From: Verrucomicrobiota bacterium
Lineage (GTDB): Bacteria; Verrucomicrobiota; Verrucomicrobiia; Opitutales; Opitutaceae
Length of the DNA: 64,000 bases
NCBI GenBank assembly: GCA_030601755.1
Contig: JAUWBF010000002.1
Span: 1-64,000 of the forward strand
Direction of reading: 5' to 3'
A program made the translations under genes and the position numbers. The notes under the pieces are model-generated. The model searched no databases. It was not told the origin of the DNA and saw only the letters and a program-made list of their open reading frames with translations. Positions 7,166 through 18,175 of this stretch are shown here, in pieces (position 1 is the first letter of the stretch; every line of letters begins with the position of its first letter).

Positions 7166-9619
7166 ATGGCATCACGCGCTAACAAACTGGTTCAGGCCCG
7201 GCTGGAATCCCCGGAGCGCGGCGTTATCGAGCTGGAACACGACTGGCGCGCGCGGGGGTTGCCGCCGGTCTCGCTGGCGGGCGGGGTCAGTTGGGCGCGC
7301 CTGGAGCGGGTGCCGGCGCACGCTTATGGTTTCGAGAGCGGCTACTTCGCGCCGGCCGAGGGGCGGTTGATGTTCGTGCTCGACCCGCAGTCGCATCCCG
7401 ATGTCGACGTGGCGGTGACCGAGGTGTTTCTCGCGGGCGAATTCAACGGCTGGGCCGGCGGCGGCAAGGACGAGTGGCGGCTTGAGGTGACCGTGCTCGG
7501 CGGTCGGCGCGTGCTCGCCTGGACCGGTCTCGCCGAGGCCTGCGAGACGGCCGGCGGGGAAGGGGCTTTGTTCAAGTTCGTGACCGACGACGGGCGCTGG
7601 TTGGCCGTGCCGGCTGGCGCGCCAAACGCCGTGCGCGACGACGGCGGCAACGTCAACCTCCGCTACGATCCCGAGCGCACGGGGCGCCACCTGTTTCAAT
7701 TCGAGCTCGACCGCCCGCTCAACCTCGCGGCCTTGCCCGACGTGCGTTGGCACGACGGCGAGGGGCGCGTGACGATGCCGCTGTTGCCGGGCGCGTTTTT
7801 CTTCCGTCTCGGCTCCGACCTGCCGCTGGGCGCGCTGGTGCGCACGGGCGAGACGGTGTTCCGGGTGTTCGCGCCGCGCGCCGAGGTCGTCGAGCTGTGC
7901 CTGTGCGCCGACCTGGAGTCGCAGAAAAAGCCCCACGTCTACGTCATGTCGCGGCGCGCCGACGCGCACGGCGAGGCCGGCGTCTGGGAGATCACCCTCG
8001 AGCAAAACCTGCACGGCTGGTTCTACTGGTATCAGGTTACCGGCCGGAGCGGCGGTTGCAGTCTGTTCAATCCTTCGCAACGCGTGCTCGATCCCTACGC
8101 GTTGGCGGCGGTGCATCGCAACGGTCCCGGCATCGTGCTCGACCGCGCCTGGATCGGCACGGGCGACCGTGGTTTCAAGACGCCCGCGTGGCACGACCTC
8201 GTCATCGCCGAGGCCCACGTGCGCGACCTCGTGACGCACGCGCCGGTCGAGATGGACGCAGCCGAGCGGCGCGGTTTCAGCGGCCTGCGCCGCTGGGTCG
8301 AGAGCGAGGATTTTTACCTCAGCCGCCTCGGCGTGAACTGCGTCGAGCTGCAGCCCGTGCAGGAGTTCGACAACGTCACGACCGAGGAGTATCACTGGGG
8401 CTACATGACCAGCAACTACTTCTCCCCGGAGAGCAGTTACGCGGTCCACCCCGAGCGGGCTTCCGGTATCAAGGAGCTGCAGCAGTTGGTCGCCGCCTTC
8501 CACCGGCGTGGTATCGCCGTCATCCTCGACGTCGTCTACAACCACGTCGGTGAGCCGGCGCACCTCATGTTCCTGGACAAGTTGTATTACTTTTATCAGG
8601 ACAGCGCCGGCAACCTCAGCAACTGGAGCGGTTGCGGCAACGACTTCCGCGCCGACGCCGCCATGGCGCGCCGCCTGATCATCGACAGCTGCCGCCACTT
8701 CATCGAGGCCTACGGCGTCGACGGCTTCCGCTTCGACCTTGCCGATCTGATCGGCCGCGAGGTGCTCGTCGACATCGAGGTCGCGCTCAAGCGCACCAAG
8801 CCCGACGTCATCCTCATCGCCGAGCCCTGGAGCTTTCGCGGCCACATCGCCGGCGAGCTGCGCGACACCGGCTGGGCCTCCTGGAACGACGGTTACCGCA
8901 ACTTTCTGCGCGACTACGTGCATGGCCGCGGCAACCGCGAGACCTTCGAGTATTTCCTCAAGGGCTCCCCCTGGCACTACGCCAAGTGGCCCGCGCAGAC
9001 CGTCAACTACGTCGAGTCCCACGACGACCGCGCCTGGCTCGACGTCATCACGGAAAACCCCAACCACGACGGCCACCTCACCACCGCCAACGACCGCCGC
9101 CGCACCCACCTCATGGCCGCCGTCTTGTTGAGCTCGATCGGCATCCCGATGCTCTCGTCCGGTCAGGACTTCCTGCGCTCCAAGCACGGCGTCAACAACA
9201 CCTACCAACGCGGCGACCTCAACGCCCTCGATTACCGCCGCATCCTGCGCTACCCCGGCACCCACGCCTACTTCGCCGACTGGATCGCCTTTCGTCGCTC
9301 GCCGCTCGGCGGCCTGCTGCGGCATTTCTCACGCGCCACCGACGGATTTTTCCGGTTTTTCTGGGCCCACGACTCGCTGGCCGGCGCCGTCGTTTACAAC
9401 GCCGACGGCAGCCAAGGCTCCGAGCGCCTCCTGCTCGCGATCAACCCGACCCTGCACGACGTCATCGTGCCCATCGGCGAACTCGCCGAGTCGGACTGGT
9501 CGCAAGTCGCCGATCACGAGCACTTTTTGCACGGCCCCGCGGCCAACCGTGGCCAGCGCGTCGAGCCGGAGCTGTTCGTGCCCGCGCTCGGACTCGCCCT
9601 CTGGGTGAGCCGGGATTGA
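7166..9619 (+). CDS. GH13 glycogen debranching/pullulanase-type enzyme
   Basis: 817 residues from ATG 7166 (an in-frame ATG pair at 7145/7148 would add six or seven residues). Domains in order: an N-terminal E-set/CBM48-like module with [12 protein letters not shown], a second CBM48 module ([19 protein letters not shown]), then the GH13 barrel. The four GH13 regions are present: [21 protein letters not shown] with the nucleophile Asp, ILIAEPWS with the acid/base Glu, and YVESHDDR with the third acid. YNHVG and the ESHD context match pullulanase/isoamylase-type alpha-1,6 debranching enzymes. There is no signal peptide, so it probably works on internal glycogen. Two N-terminal beta modules are more than the usual one. 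Confidence 0.88.
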   Translation: MASRANKLVQARLESPERGVIELEHDWRARGLPPVSLAGGVSWARLERVPAHAYGFESGYFAPAEGRLMFVLDPQSHPDVDVAVTEVFLAGEFNGWAGGGKDEWRLEVTVLGGRRVLAWTGLAEACETAGGEGALFKFVTDDGRWLAVPAGAPNAVRDDGGNVNLRYDPERTGRHLFQFELDRPLNLAALPDVRWHDGEGRVTMPLLPGAFFFRLGSDLPLGALVRTGETVFRVFAPRAEVVELCLCADLESQKKPHVYVMSRRADAHGEAGVWEITLEQNLHGWFYWYQVTGRSGGCSLFNPSQRVLDPYALAAVHRNGPGIVLDRAWIGTGDRGFKTPAWHDLVIAEAHVRDLVTHAPVEMDAAERRGFSGLRRWVESEDFYLSRLGVNCVELQPVQEFDNVTTEEYHWGYMTSNYFSPESSYAVHPERASGIKELQQLVAAFHRRGIAVILDVVYNHVGEPAHLMFLDKLYYFYQDSAGNLSNWSGCGNDFRADAAMARRLIIDSCRHFIEAYGVDGFRFDLADLIGREVLVDIEVALKRTKPDVILIAEPWSFRGHIAGELRDTGWASWNDGYRNFLRDYVHGRGNRETFEYFLKGSPWHYAKWPAQTVNYVESHDDRAWLDVITENPNHDGHLTTANDRRRTHLMAAVLLSSIGIPMLSSGQDFLRSKHGVNNTYQRGDLNALDYRRILRYPGTHAYFADWIAFRRSPLGGLLRHFSRATDGFFRFFWAHDSLAGAVVYNADGSQGSERLLLAINPTLHDVIVPIGELAESDWSQVADHEHFLHGPAANRGQRVEPELFVPALGLALWVSRD

Positions 9620-10819
<1,200 letters not shown>

Positions 10820-10844
10820 GACCCGTCAATCCAACCGAACTATC

Positions 10845-10917
10845 TTAACCACGGATAGCACGGATACACACGGATGAGATTCATCCATCCGTGTTCATCC
10901 GTGTGATCCGTGGTTAA
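10845..10917. repeat. TTAACCACGGAT inverted repeat (hairpin-forming intergenic element)
   Basis: The element begins TTAACCACGGAT and ends ATCCGTGGTTAA. Inside it has repeated CACGGAT words on the left and ATCCGTG words on the right, so nearly the whole 73 bp folds into one stem. Similar elements are common in Verrucomicrobia and Planctomycetes genomes. It lies between the gap stop and the pgk start. Confidence 0.85.
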
Positions 10918-10937
10918 TTTTTTTCCCCCTTTCCACC

Positions 10938-12182
10938 ATGGCCAAATTCAAATCCATCCGCGACCTCGCCCTCTCCGGCAAACGCGTGCTCATGCGCGTC
11001 GACTTCAACGTCCCCCAGGACAAGCAGACCGGCGCCATCACCAACACCGCGCGCATCACCGCCGCCCTCCCGACCATCCAGTATGCCCTCGAGCAGGGTG
11101 CCTCCGTGGTCCTCATGTCGCACCTCGGCCGTCCCGACGGTCAGAAGAATCCCAAGTTCACCCTCAAGCCCGTCGCCGCCGAACTCGAAAAACTCCTCGG
11201 CAAGCCCGTCACTTTCCTCGACGACTGCGTTGGCCCCGAGGTCGAGGCCGCCTGCGCCAACCTCGCCCCCGGCACCGTCGTTCTCCTCGAAAACCTCCGC
11301 TTCCACATCGAGGAAGAGGGCAAGGTCAAGAACGAGGACGGAACCTCCACCAAGGCCGATCCCGAGGCCGTCAAGGCCTTCCGCGCCTCCCTCACCAAGC
11401 TCGGCGACGTGTTCGTCAACGACGCCTTCGGCACCGCCCACCGCGCCCACTCCTCCATGGTTGGCGTTTCCCTGTCCGAGAAGGCCGCCGGTTTCCTCAT
11501 GGAAGCCGAGCTCAAGGCCTTCAACAAGGTCCTCGAGTCCCCCGACCGCCCGCTGCTCGCCATCCTCGGCGGCGCCAAGATCGCGGACAAGATCCCCCTC
11601 ATCAACAACCTCCTCGACAAGGCCGACAAGGTCATCATCGGCGGCGGCATGGCCTACACCTTCCACAAGGTGAACCGCGGCATGCAGATCGGCTCGTCCC
11701 TCTTCGACAAGGCCGGCGCCGAGATCGTCGCCGACCTCGAGGCCAAGGCCAAGGCCAAGGGCGTGGAGCTGATCTTCCCGATCGACTTCGTCTGCGGCAA
11801 CAAGTTCGGCCCCGACTCCGACACCCAGCCCGCCACCATGGAAAGCGGCATCCCCGACGGTTGGGAAGGCTTCGATGCCGGCCCCGAGTCCGTGAAGCTC
11901 TACAAGGCCGCCATCCTCTCCTCCAAGACGATCATTTGGAACGGCCCCGCCGGCGTGTTCGAGTTCGACATCTTCGCCGGCGCCACCAAGGCCATGGCCG
12001 AGGCCGTCGCCGAGGCCACCGCCAACGGCGCGACCACCGTGGTCGGCGGCGGCGACACCGCCACCGCCGCCAAGAAGTTCGGCGTGGCCAAGAAGGTCTC
12101 GCACTGCTCCACCGGCGGCGGCGCCTCCCTCGAGTTCCTCGAAGGCAAGGCACTCCCCGGCGTCGTGTTCCTCGAGAGCTGA
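10938..12182 (+). CDS. pgk: Phosphoglycerate kinase
   Basis: 414 residues. It transfers phosphate from 1,3-bisphosphoglycerate to ADP. RVDFNVP near the N-terminus and SHLGRPDG bind substrate. [21 protein letters not shown] and AILGGAKI follow in family order, and [13 protein letters not shown] plus [14 protein letters not shown] form the C-terminal nucleotide site. There is an insertion compared with short bacterial Pgks around [17 protein letters not shown] 10938 matches the family start. It lies between gap and tpiA, each separated by a large inverted repeat. Confidence 0.98.
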   Translation: MAKFKSIRDLALSGKRVLMRVDFNVPQDKQTGAITNTARITAALPTIQYALEQGASVVLMSHLGRPDGQKNPKFTLKPVAAELEKLLGKPVTFLDDCVGPEVEAACANLAPGTVVLLENLRFHIEEEGKVKNEDGTSTKADPEAVKAFRASLTKLGDVFVNDAFGTAHRAHSSMVGVSLSEKAAGFLMEAELKAFNKVLESPDRPLLAILGGAKIADKIPLINNLLDKADKVIIGGGMAYTFHKVNRGMQIGSSLFDKAGAEIVADLEAKAKAKGVELIFPIDFVCGNKFGPDSDTQPATMESGIPDGWEGFDAGPESVKLYKAAILSSKTIIWNGPAGVFEFDIFAGATKAMAEAVAEATANGATTVVGGGDTATAAKKFGVAKKVSHCSTGGGASLEFLEGKALPGVVFLES

Positions 12183-12192
12183 CGCGCTCCTT

Positions 12193-12284
12193 TTAACGCA
12201 AAGTCGCTAAGCCGCAAAGATCGCCAAGGTTCAAAACCTGCTGTTCATCTTTGCGTCCTTAGCGCCTTTGCGCCTTTGCGTTAA
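12193..12284. repeat. TTAA-bounded CGCAAAG repeat, copy 1
   Basis: Starts TTAACGCAAAG and ends GCGCCTTTGCGTTAA, with partly complementary arms built from CGCAAAG/CTAAG-like words. It lies between pgk and tpiA, 10 bp past the pgk stop. It is the only one of the six copies outside the folate region. Confidence 0.85.
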
Positions 12285-12304
12285 AATTCTTTATCCAATC
12301 AAAC

Positions 12305-13075
12305 ATGTCCCTTCGCAAAAAACTCATCGCTGGTAACTGGAAGATGAACAAGACGTCCGCCGACGCCGCCTCGCTCGCCGAGGAGATCGTCGCCGCGGTC
12401 GGCAAGACCACCGACGTCGACATCGTCGTCTGCCCGCCCTTCACCTCGCTCGACGCCGTCGGCAAGGCCCTCGAAGGCTCCTCCATCAAGCTCGGCGCGC
12501 AGAACATGCACCCCGAGGCCTCCGGCGCCTACACCGGCGAGATCTCCGCCGCCATGCTCCGCAGCCTCTTCGCCGGCTACGTCATCCTCGGCCACAGCGA
12601 GCGCCGCACCTACTTCAAGGAGACCGACGCCTTCATCAACCAGAAGACCCTCGCCGCCCTCAAGAGCGAGCTGAAGCCCATTCTCTGCGTCGGCGAGACC
12701 CTCGCCGAGCGCGAGTCCGGCGACACGCTCAAGGTCGTGCAGACCCAGACCGAGCAGGGTCTCGAAGGCGTCTCCAAGGAGCAGATCACCAGCGTCGTCA
12801 TCGCCTACGAGCCCGTCTGGGCCATCGGCACCGGCAAGGTCGCCACCACCGAGCAGGCCCAGGAAGTCCACGCCTTCATCCGCAGCCTCCTCGTCAAGCT
12901 CTACGGCGAGGCCCTCGCCCAGAAGGTGCGCATCCTCTACGGCGGCTCCATGAAGCCCGCCAACGCCCCGGAGCTCCTCGCCCAGAAGGACATCGACGGC
13001 GGCCTCATCGGCGGCGCGGCCCTCGAGGCCCGCAGCTTCGTCGATCTGATCAAGTCGGCCGCCGTCGCCGGCTGA
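12305..13075 (+). CDS. tpiA: Triosephosphate isomerase
   Basis: 256 residues, normal length. It interconverts dihydroxyacetone phosphate and glyceraldehyde 3-phosphate. Catalytic residues are visible: Lys in AGNWKMN, His in LGHSERR and Glu in AYEPVWAIGTG. RILYGGSMKPANA and GGLIGGAALE form the phosphate-binding loops. It is the last gene of the glycolytic cluster and is followed by a strong intrinsic terminator. Confidence 0.98.
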   Translation: MSLRKKLIAGNWKMNKTSADAASLAEEIVAAVGKTTDVDIVVCPPFTSLDAVGKALEGSSIKLGAQNMHPEASGAYTGEISAAMLRSLFAGYVILGHSERRTYFKETDAFINQKTLAALKSELKPILCVGETLAERESGDTLKVVQTQTEQGLEGVSKEQITSVVIAYEPVWAIGTGKVATTEQAQEVHAFIRSLLVKLYGEALAQKVRILYGGSMKPANAPELLAQKDIDGGLIGGAALEARSFVDLIKSAAVAG

Positions 13076-13106
13076 TTTCGATTCGTATAATCGTCGTCAC
13101 CCTTCG

Positions 13107-13139
13107 CGGGCCGTCCGGTTTCGGGCGGCCCGTTTTTTT
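13107..13139 (+). terminator. Intrinsic terminator after tpiA
   Basis: A GC-rich stem CGGGCCG...CGGCCCG with a short loop is followed by seven T residues at 13133-13139. Confidence 0.9.
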
Positions 13140-13171
13140 GCGGCGGAGACGCGCACCGGCCGCGACGAGAT

Positions 13172-14035
13172 TCATCGCTGTCGTTCGATCAGGGTCCGCT
13201 CCTCGCTGGGCGAGTGTCCCCAGAACCGGGTGTAGAGCCGCGAAAAATAAAGCGGGTCGTCGTAGCCGACCTCGGCGGCGATCCGTTTTTGCTGCCATTG
13301 GGTGGAGTGGATCAGGTGTCGCGCGTGCCGCAGGCGCAGGCGCTGCAGATACTCCTGCGGACTGCACTTCATGCCGTCCTTGAAATGCTTCCTGAAGTAG
13401 TTCGGGGTGAGCTCCCCGTCCGCATACACGCGCTCCAGCACGTCCCGCTCGTGGTAATCGCGTTCCAGCAGGCGCAGGGCCCGCTTGACCGCGGGATGCA
13501 GGAACGAGGCGGTCACCGACGCGCGCGAGCCCGGTTGGTCCTCCGCCTGCATCCAGAAACGCCCCAGCGCCGCCTTGAGCATCGCCTCCATGCCCAGCCG
13601 CATGAGCGCGACGTCATCGCTGTCGTTGGATTTCTGATACAGGCGGAACAGCTCCAGGTGGCTCTTCTTCTCGCGCAGGAACTCCGCCGGCCGCAGATCC
13701 CGATGCAGGCAGCCGGTGACGTTGGTGTCGGGCGAGTCGTCGTCGAATTCGCACCAGGCGATCTCGCAGATCCGGCCGGGCGCGACCCGCCACATCCGGC
13801 GCACCCAGGCCGGGACGAAAAACTGCGTGCCGGCCTTCAGGTGGTAGGTTTGATGCTCCATATCGTAGCTCATCTCGCCCTCGATGATGAGGATCAGCCG
13901 CGAGTTGGTGACGACTTCGTCCTTTGAGCCGGAGCCGGTGCCGAAAACCTTTCGATTCACGAACCGCACGGCCAGCGGCATGCGCAGCAAACGGGCGAGG
14001 ATGGCCGCGCGGCCGGATTCGAGCGAAGTCGTCAT
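13172..14035 (-). CDS. AraC-family transcriptional regulator
   Basis: About 287 residues from ATG 14035; a GTG six codons upstream (14053) is an alternative. The N-terminal half resembles a cupin sensor (ILIIEGEMSYDMEHQTYHL, LKAGTQFFVPAWV). The C-terminal 100 residues hold two AraC helix-turn-helix motifs: VYADGELTPNYFRKHFKDGM with SPQEYLQRLRLRHARHLI, and RIAAEVGYDDPLYFSRLYTRFWG. It is transcribed divergently from the PEP-CTERM gene and the GH5 gene, so it may sense a sugar and control them; that link is inference. The 180-bp divergent gap shows no obvious operator. Confidence 0.85.
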   Translation of the reverse strand: MTTSLESGRAAILARLLRMPLAVRFVNRKVFGTGSGSKDEVVTNSRLILIIEGEMSYDMEHQTYHLKAGTQFFVPAWVRRMWRVAPGRICEIAWCEFDDDSPDTNVTGCLHRDLRPAEFLREKKSHLELFRLYQKSNDSDDVALMRLGMEAMLKAALGRFWMQAEDQPGSRASVTASFLHPAVKRALRLLERDYHERDVLERVYADGELTPNYFRKHFKDGMKCSPQEYLQRLRLRHARHLIHSTQWQQKRIAAEVGYDDPLYFSRLYTRFWGHSPSEERTLIERQR

Positions 14036-14215
14036 GAGCTTTTTACAGGTCACTTATTGGTGGTTTTGTCCATGCCATTGTGAGGACAGACCATGTCTCT
14101 CGGATTGCGGGATGCTGGGTGGCGACGGAAAGATTTTCGCACACTCCCCAAGGAGGATCGCTTCCGCCGATTCGCCTGAACGCCAGCAACTCCACCCCCG
14201 AAAAGACTCGCCACC

Positions 14216-15112
14216 ATGAAATACAAAATGACTGAAATTCGGTTTCGTCCGGCGTTGAACCGTTCCCTCATCGGCGTGATCGCCGGTTTGGCTTTGTGCC
14301 AGGCGGCCTCGGCCGCGTTGGTGGTGTATGAGGATTTCGAGTATGACATCAGCGGCGGCGCGGGTTTGTCCGGCAAGGGCTCGGCCGCCGATGGTTGGGG
14401 AGGCGCGTGGAGCGGCTCCGGCACCATCGTCGCCGAGGAGACCGCCATGTTCTACACCGCCGGCGACATCGCCATCAACGGCGGCGGGCAGTCGGTGAAG
14501 ATCAATGGCACAAGCCAAGCCTACTTTACCCGTCAGTTCGACGCCATCACCGGCGTGACGGAGGTTTACTTCAGTTTCCTCATCAAATCGGAGGCCGGCG
14601 CCGGCGCCGACTATCTGAATTTCTGGCTCAGCCACGACGCCGACCGGGCCAACTCGGCCGGCATCGGCGACGTCACCGCTTCCAATCGTTTTGGTGTCCG
14701 CATCTTTGGCGATGACACCGGCGTGAACAACAGCGTGCAGGGCAGCACCACCTACGCGTTTGATGGCTCGGTCAACCTGCTAGTGGGGCGCATATCGACG
14801 GCCGGCAGCAGTGGAACTGATGACGACATCTTCGACCAAATCGATCTCTGGGTAAACCCGAGCTCGACGACATTGGGTGCCGCCGACTTGACGTCCGACA
14901 TATCCCTCGAACTTAGCACTTCGGTTGGACTTTCGTATTTTGGTTTGCAGACCTCCAACGTCGGCAGCGGCGACGACTACCGCATCGACGAGCTCCGCAT
15001 CGGCACCAGCGCCGCCGGTGTGCTTTCGACGATCCCGGAGCCCTCGACCTCCGCCCTGTTGTTTGGCGGGCTGACGCTGCTCGCCGCGTTTGGCCGACGG
15101 ACCCGTCAATAA
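14216..15112 (+). CDS. PEP-CTERM sorting-domain exported protein
   Basis: 298 residues. A signal peptide (about 15-34, ending AASAA) starts the protein. The middle is Gly/Ser/Asp-rich, with LVVYEDFEYD and YFSFLIKSEAGAG, and looks like a beta-sandwich of the kind found in carbohydrate-binding surface proteins. The C-terminus IPEPSTSALLFGGLTLLA plus FGRRTRQ is a PEP-CTERM signal: Pro-Glu-Pro, a hydrophobic helix and a basic tail, recognised by exosortase. No exosortase gene lies in the window. An intrinsic terminator follows. The function beyond surface display or export is unknown. Confidence 0.85.
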   Translation: MKYKMTEIRFRPALNRSLIGVIAGLALCQAASAALVVYEDFEYDISGGAGLSGKGSAADGWGGAWSGSGTIVAEETAMFYTAGDIAINGGGQSVKINGTSQAYFTRQFDAITGVTEVYFSFLIKSEAGAGADYLNFWLSHDADRANSAGIGDVTASNRFGVRIFGDDTGVNNSVQGSTTYAFDGSVNLLVGRISTAGSSGTDDDIFDQIDLWVNPSSTTLGAADLTSDISLELSTSVGLSYFGLQTSNVGSGDDYRIDELRIGTSAAGVLSTIPEPSTSALLFGGLTLLAAFGRRTRQ

Positions 15113-15145
15113 CACCTCCCGGTTCAACCCGGCCCACCTGTTTTC

Positions 15146-15185
15146 AACGCCCCCGGACGTCAACGCGCCGGGGGCGTTTTTTTTT
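15146..15185 (+). terminator. Intrinsic terminator after the PEP-CTERM gene
   Basis: AACGCCCCCGG pairs with CCGGGGGCGTT around a short loop and is followed by a run of T residues to 15185. Confidence 0.9.
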
Positions 15186-15254
15186 GGACCGCCTGCGCGC
15201 GGCCCGGCCCCTTCCTCGCGCACGACGCGCGGGGGGAAACACCCCAGAATAAAC

Positions 15255-18038
15255 ATGACATCATCCAAAACTCCGATGATCGCGTCCGGCTGCCTGCCGG
15301 TGCGAAACCCGGTCCGTTTATCCGTCCTCGCCCTGGCCCTCGCCGCTGTCGCGAGCTTGGCCGCCGCCCCGCCCGAGTTGGCCACCCAAGGCAACCAAGT
15401 CGTCGTCAAGTCGACCGGCGAACCCGTCCGCCTGACCGGCGTCAACATCGCCAGCCTGGAATGGCGCATCGACGGCCAAAACCTGCTCACCTCGCTGCAA
15501 GTGGCCGTCCAGGAATGGAAGTCCAACGTCATCCGCCTGCCCGTTGACCGCACCTCCTGGCTCGGCGGCAACGCAGCCTCCTACAAGGCCGTCGTGGACC
15601 AATTCATCCAGGCGGCGTCCGACATGGATGTGTATGTCATCCTCGACCTGCACGAGTTCGGCAAAACCCGCTTCGACGACGTCACCTTCTGGAACGACGC
15701 CGCCGACCGCTACAAAAACAACCCTGCCGTCCTGTTCGGCCTGTTCAACGAGCCGCACGGCACCACCTGGGAAGTCTGGCGCAACGGCGATTCCGAGAGT
15801 CCCGGCATCCAGGCCCTGCTGGAGACCGTTCGCGCCACCGGCGCCAACAACATCGTCCTGGCCGGCGGCCTGGAGTATGCCTTCAAGCTCTTCGACATAC
15901 TCGACGGCGGTCATGAGCTCGTGGAGCAACCCGGCGGCAACGGCATCATCTACGACAGCCACGTGTATCCGTGGAAAAGCTACATCCAGCATCAGGTCGG
16001 CACCGTCGGGCAAACCCACCCGATCCTCATCGGCGAGATCGGCCACCGCGGAGGCACTTACGACTCGGTGCAGAACAGGGTCGTCAAGGATCACACCTAT
16101 TGGGTGCCCAACTGGCTCGATTGGATCGATAGCCATAACTTCAACTGGACCGGCTGGTGTTATCACGACGATTCCTCGCCCCGCATGCTGCTGGACTGGA
16201 ACTACAATCCCACCGAATACTGGGGCGCCTACGCCAAGGACCGTCTGAAGCGCTACGCCGATCCCGACGCCCTCCGCGTTGTCGGCGGCACCGTCATCGG
16301 CACCACCGGCACCCGCAGCGATCCCAACAGCGGCGAGCTCACCTCCTATCAACGCGGCGCCGTCGCCGCCTTCGGTGGCTCCAGCGAGACCTACTTCGAC
16401 GCGCCCACCGCAAACGGCGGTTGGACCGGTCTCGATCTCATCACGCCCCGGCGCATCACCCGGATCAAATACCTGCCGCGTGACGACTACGGTCACCTCA
16501 TGGTCGGCGGTGTCTTTGAAGGCTCCAACACGGCCGACTTCAGCAGCGGCGTGGTAACGCTCCACGAAGTGGACGCCGAACCCGCCGACGCCAACGTGGC
16601 CGAGGAAAACAAAGTCCCCACCATCGCCACCGTCAGCGACACCGGCAGCTACCGCTATGTGCGCTACCGCGGACCGGACGGCTCCTACTGCAACGTCGCC
16701 TTGATCGTGTTCTACACCGGCACCAACGCCGACCCCGCGCCCGCCGGCGACGTCATCGTCGTCGATAACGGCTCCGCCGCCACCACCATCACCGGCTCTT
16801 GGGGCAACGCCAGCGGGTCCGGTTACCACGGCAGCCGCTGGGTCAACGACGGCAACACCGACAAGGGCAACCGGTCCATTCGCTATACCCCCACCATCAT
16901 CCAGTCCGGCGACTACGAAGTCTTCGTCACTTGGGCCCAGCATCAGAGCCGCGCGACCAACGTGCCCTATACCATCAGCCACGCCGGACCGACGTCGCCC
17001 GATCTGGAGGAGAGGGATCAGACCGAGCCCGGTCTTCCCTGGCAGTCGCTCGGCGTCTATTACTTCGAGGCCGGCACCTCCGGCTACGTGGAAGTGAGCA
17101 ACGCCGGCACCACCAACTACGTCTCGGCGGACGCGGCCATGTTCGTGCGTCGTTCCACCGGTGGCAGCGGAGCGGAGGTGAACATCGTCATCGACAAGGA
17201 AGATGTCGATACCGATGAGGTCTACACCGAAGGCCCCTGGACCTTCAGCACCTACAGCCCGTCCGGCTACACGTTTGTCGGCGACGGTGCCTACCACGAC
17301 GGCGGCTCGGGCAAGGGCGAGAAGTCCGTGCTCTTCACCCCCGACATCACCGAGGCCGGCGACTACGAGGTTTCCGTCCGCTGGATGGCGCACTCCAGTC
17401 GCTCGACCAGCGTGCCGATCGTCGTCACCCATGCGAATGGCAGCGACATCCACTACGTCAACCAGCAGGATCCCAGTGGCGACTGGTATCCGCTCGACAC
17501 CTACACCTTCACGCCCGGAACAGGCGACGTGCTCATCCACAACGGCGGCACCACCGGTCACGTCTCGGTGGACGCGGTGCGCTTCCACAAGGCCGGCTCC
17601 GCGCCGGTCGTGGAGGACGTCGTTCTCGACACCGACAACGCGGCCCACGCCGCCTACATCACGAGGTCGTCCGGCTGGACCGCCAGCACCTCCGTCGCCG
17701 GCCAGTTCAACGGCACGAACTACTACCACGACGGCGACACCCGCGACGGCACCCGCAGCGTGACCTTCACGCCCAACCTCACCGCCGGCGGCACCTACAA
17801 GGTCTACCTCATGTGGACCTCCGCCACGAGCCGGGCCAGCAACGTGCCGGTCACCATCGTGCACGCCAACGGCACCGACACCTCGCAGACGGTCAACCAG
17901 AAGAGCTACGGCGGCCAATGGCGTCAGGTCGGCGGCACCTACGAGTTCAACGCCGGCACCGGCGGCAGCGTGACGATCACCAACACCGGCACCAACGGCT
18001 ACGTGATCATCGACGCCATCAAGTTCGAGCCGCAGTGA
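15255..18038 (+). CDS. Secreted GH5 glycoside hydrolase with three golvesin-like modules
   Basis: 927 residues from ATG 15255. A signal peptide lies at about 20-47 (VRLSVLALALAAVASLAAA). The catalytic domain covers about 50-340: NVIRLPVDRTSW, ILDLHEFG, GLFNEPHG with the acid/base Glu, DSHVYPW and ILIGEIGHRG with the nucleophile Glu, all GH5 hallmarks. A discoidin-like stretch follows (about 350-490). Then come three tandem modules of about 130 residues that repeat VDN/TDN...W...YYHDG...FTP.....G.Y.V...W and V.ADA.(K/R)F; these resemble golvesin C-terminal-like domains. It likely cleaves a beta-glucan or mannan outside the cell; the exact substrate is unknown. Confidence 0.85.
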   Translation: MTSSKTPMIASGCLPVRNPVRLSVLALALAAVASLAAAPPELATQGNQVVVKSTGEPVRLTGVNIASLEWRIDGQNLLTSLQVAVQEWKSNVIRLPVDRTSWLGGNAASYKAVVDQFIQAASDMDVYVILDLHEFGKTRFDDVTFWNDAADRYKNNPAVLFGLFNEPHGTTWEVWRNGDSESPGIQALLETVRATGANNIVLAGGLEYAFKLFDILDGGHELVEQPGGNGIIYDSHVYPWKSYIQHQVGTVGQTHPILIGEIGHRGGTYDSVQNRVVKDHTYWVPNWLDWIDSHNFNWTGWCYHDDSSPRMLLDWNYNPTEYWGAYAKDRLKRYADPDALRVVGGTVIGTTGTRSDPNSGELTSYQRGAVAAFGGSSETYFDAPTANGGWTGLDLITPRRITRIKYLPRDDYGHLMVGGVFEGSNTADFSSGVVTLHEVDAEPADANVAEENKVPTIATVSDTGSYRYVRYRGPDGSYCNVALIVFYTGTNADPAPAGDVIVVDNGSAATTITGSWGNASGSGYHGSRWVNDGNTDKGNRSIRYTPTIIQSGDYEVFVTWAQHQSRATNVPYTISHAGPTSPDLEERDQTEPGLPWQSLGVYYFEAGTSGYVEVSNAGTTNYVSADAAMFVRRSTGGSGAEVNIVIDKEDVDTDEVYTEGPWTFSTYSPSGYTFVGDGAYHDGGSGKGEKSVLFTPDITEAGDYEVSVRWMAHSSRSTSVPIVVTHANGSDIHYVNQQDPSGDWYPLDTYTFTPGTGDVLIHNGGTTGHVSVDAVRFHKAGSAPVVEDVVLDTDNAAHAAYITRSSGWTASTSVAGQFNGTNYYHDGDTRDGTRSVTFTPNLTAGGTYKVYLMWTSATSRASNVPVTIVHANGTDTSQTVNQKSYGGQWRQVGGTYEFNAGTGGSVTITNTGTNGYVIIDAIKFEPQ

Positions 18039-18075
18039 TCCCGGTGGCGGCGCCAGCCCCGCCATGACCTTGTCG

Positions 18076-18108
18076 ACGCCTCCCCCGTCCGGGGGAGGCG
18101 TTCTTTTT
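18076..18108 (+). terminator. Intrinsic terminator after the GH5 gene
   Basis: ACGCCTCCCCC pairs with GGGGGAGGCGT around a short loop, followed by TTCTTTTT. Confidence 0.9.
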
Positions 18109-18175
18109 GCCCGCTACTTGCGGCCGCCGAATCCGTTTGTTTACCTCTGCGTTCACCCCGCCCAATCTCCCGTCC

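Noticed and set aside
7172-9325. 717-codon antisense frame opposite the debranching enzyme
   Set aside because: No domain; the plus-strand protein has all four GH13 regions.
14044-14060. GTCACTTATTGGTGG as another GTNAC palindrome
   Set aside because: The right half is not complementary, so it is only half of the motif.
15318-18065. 915-codon antisense frame opposite the GH5 gene
   Set aside because: Composition is valine/glycine/aspartate-rich without motifs, typical of an antisense shadow of a C-ending-codon gene.
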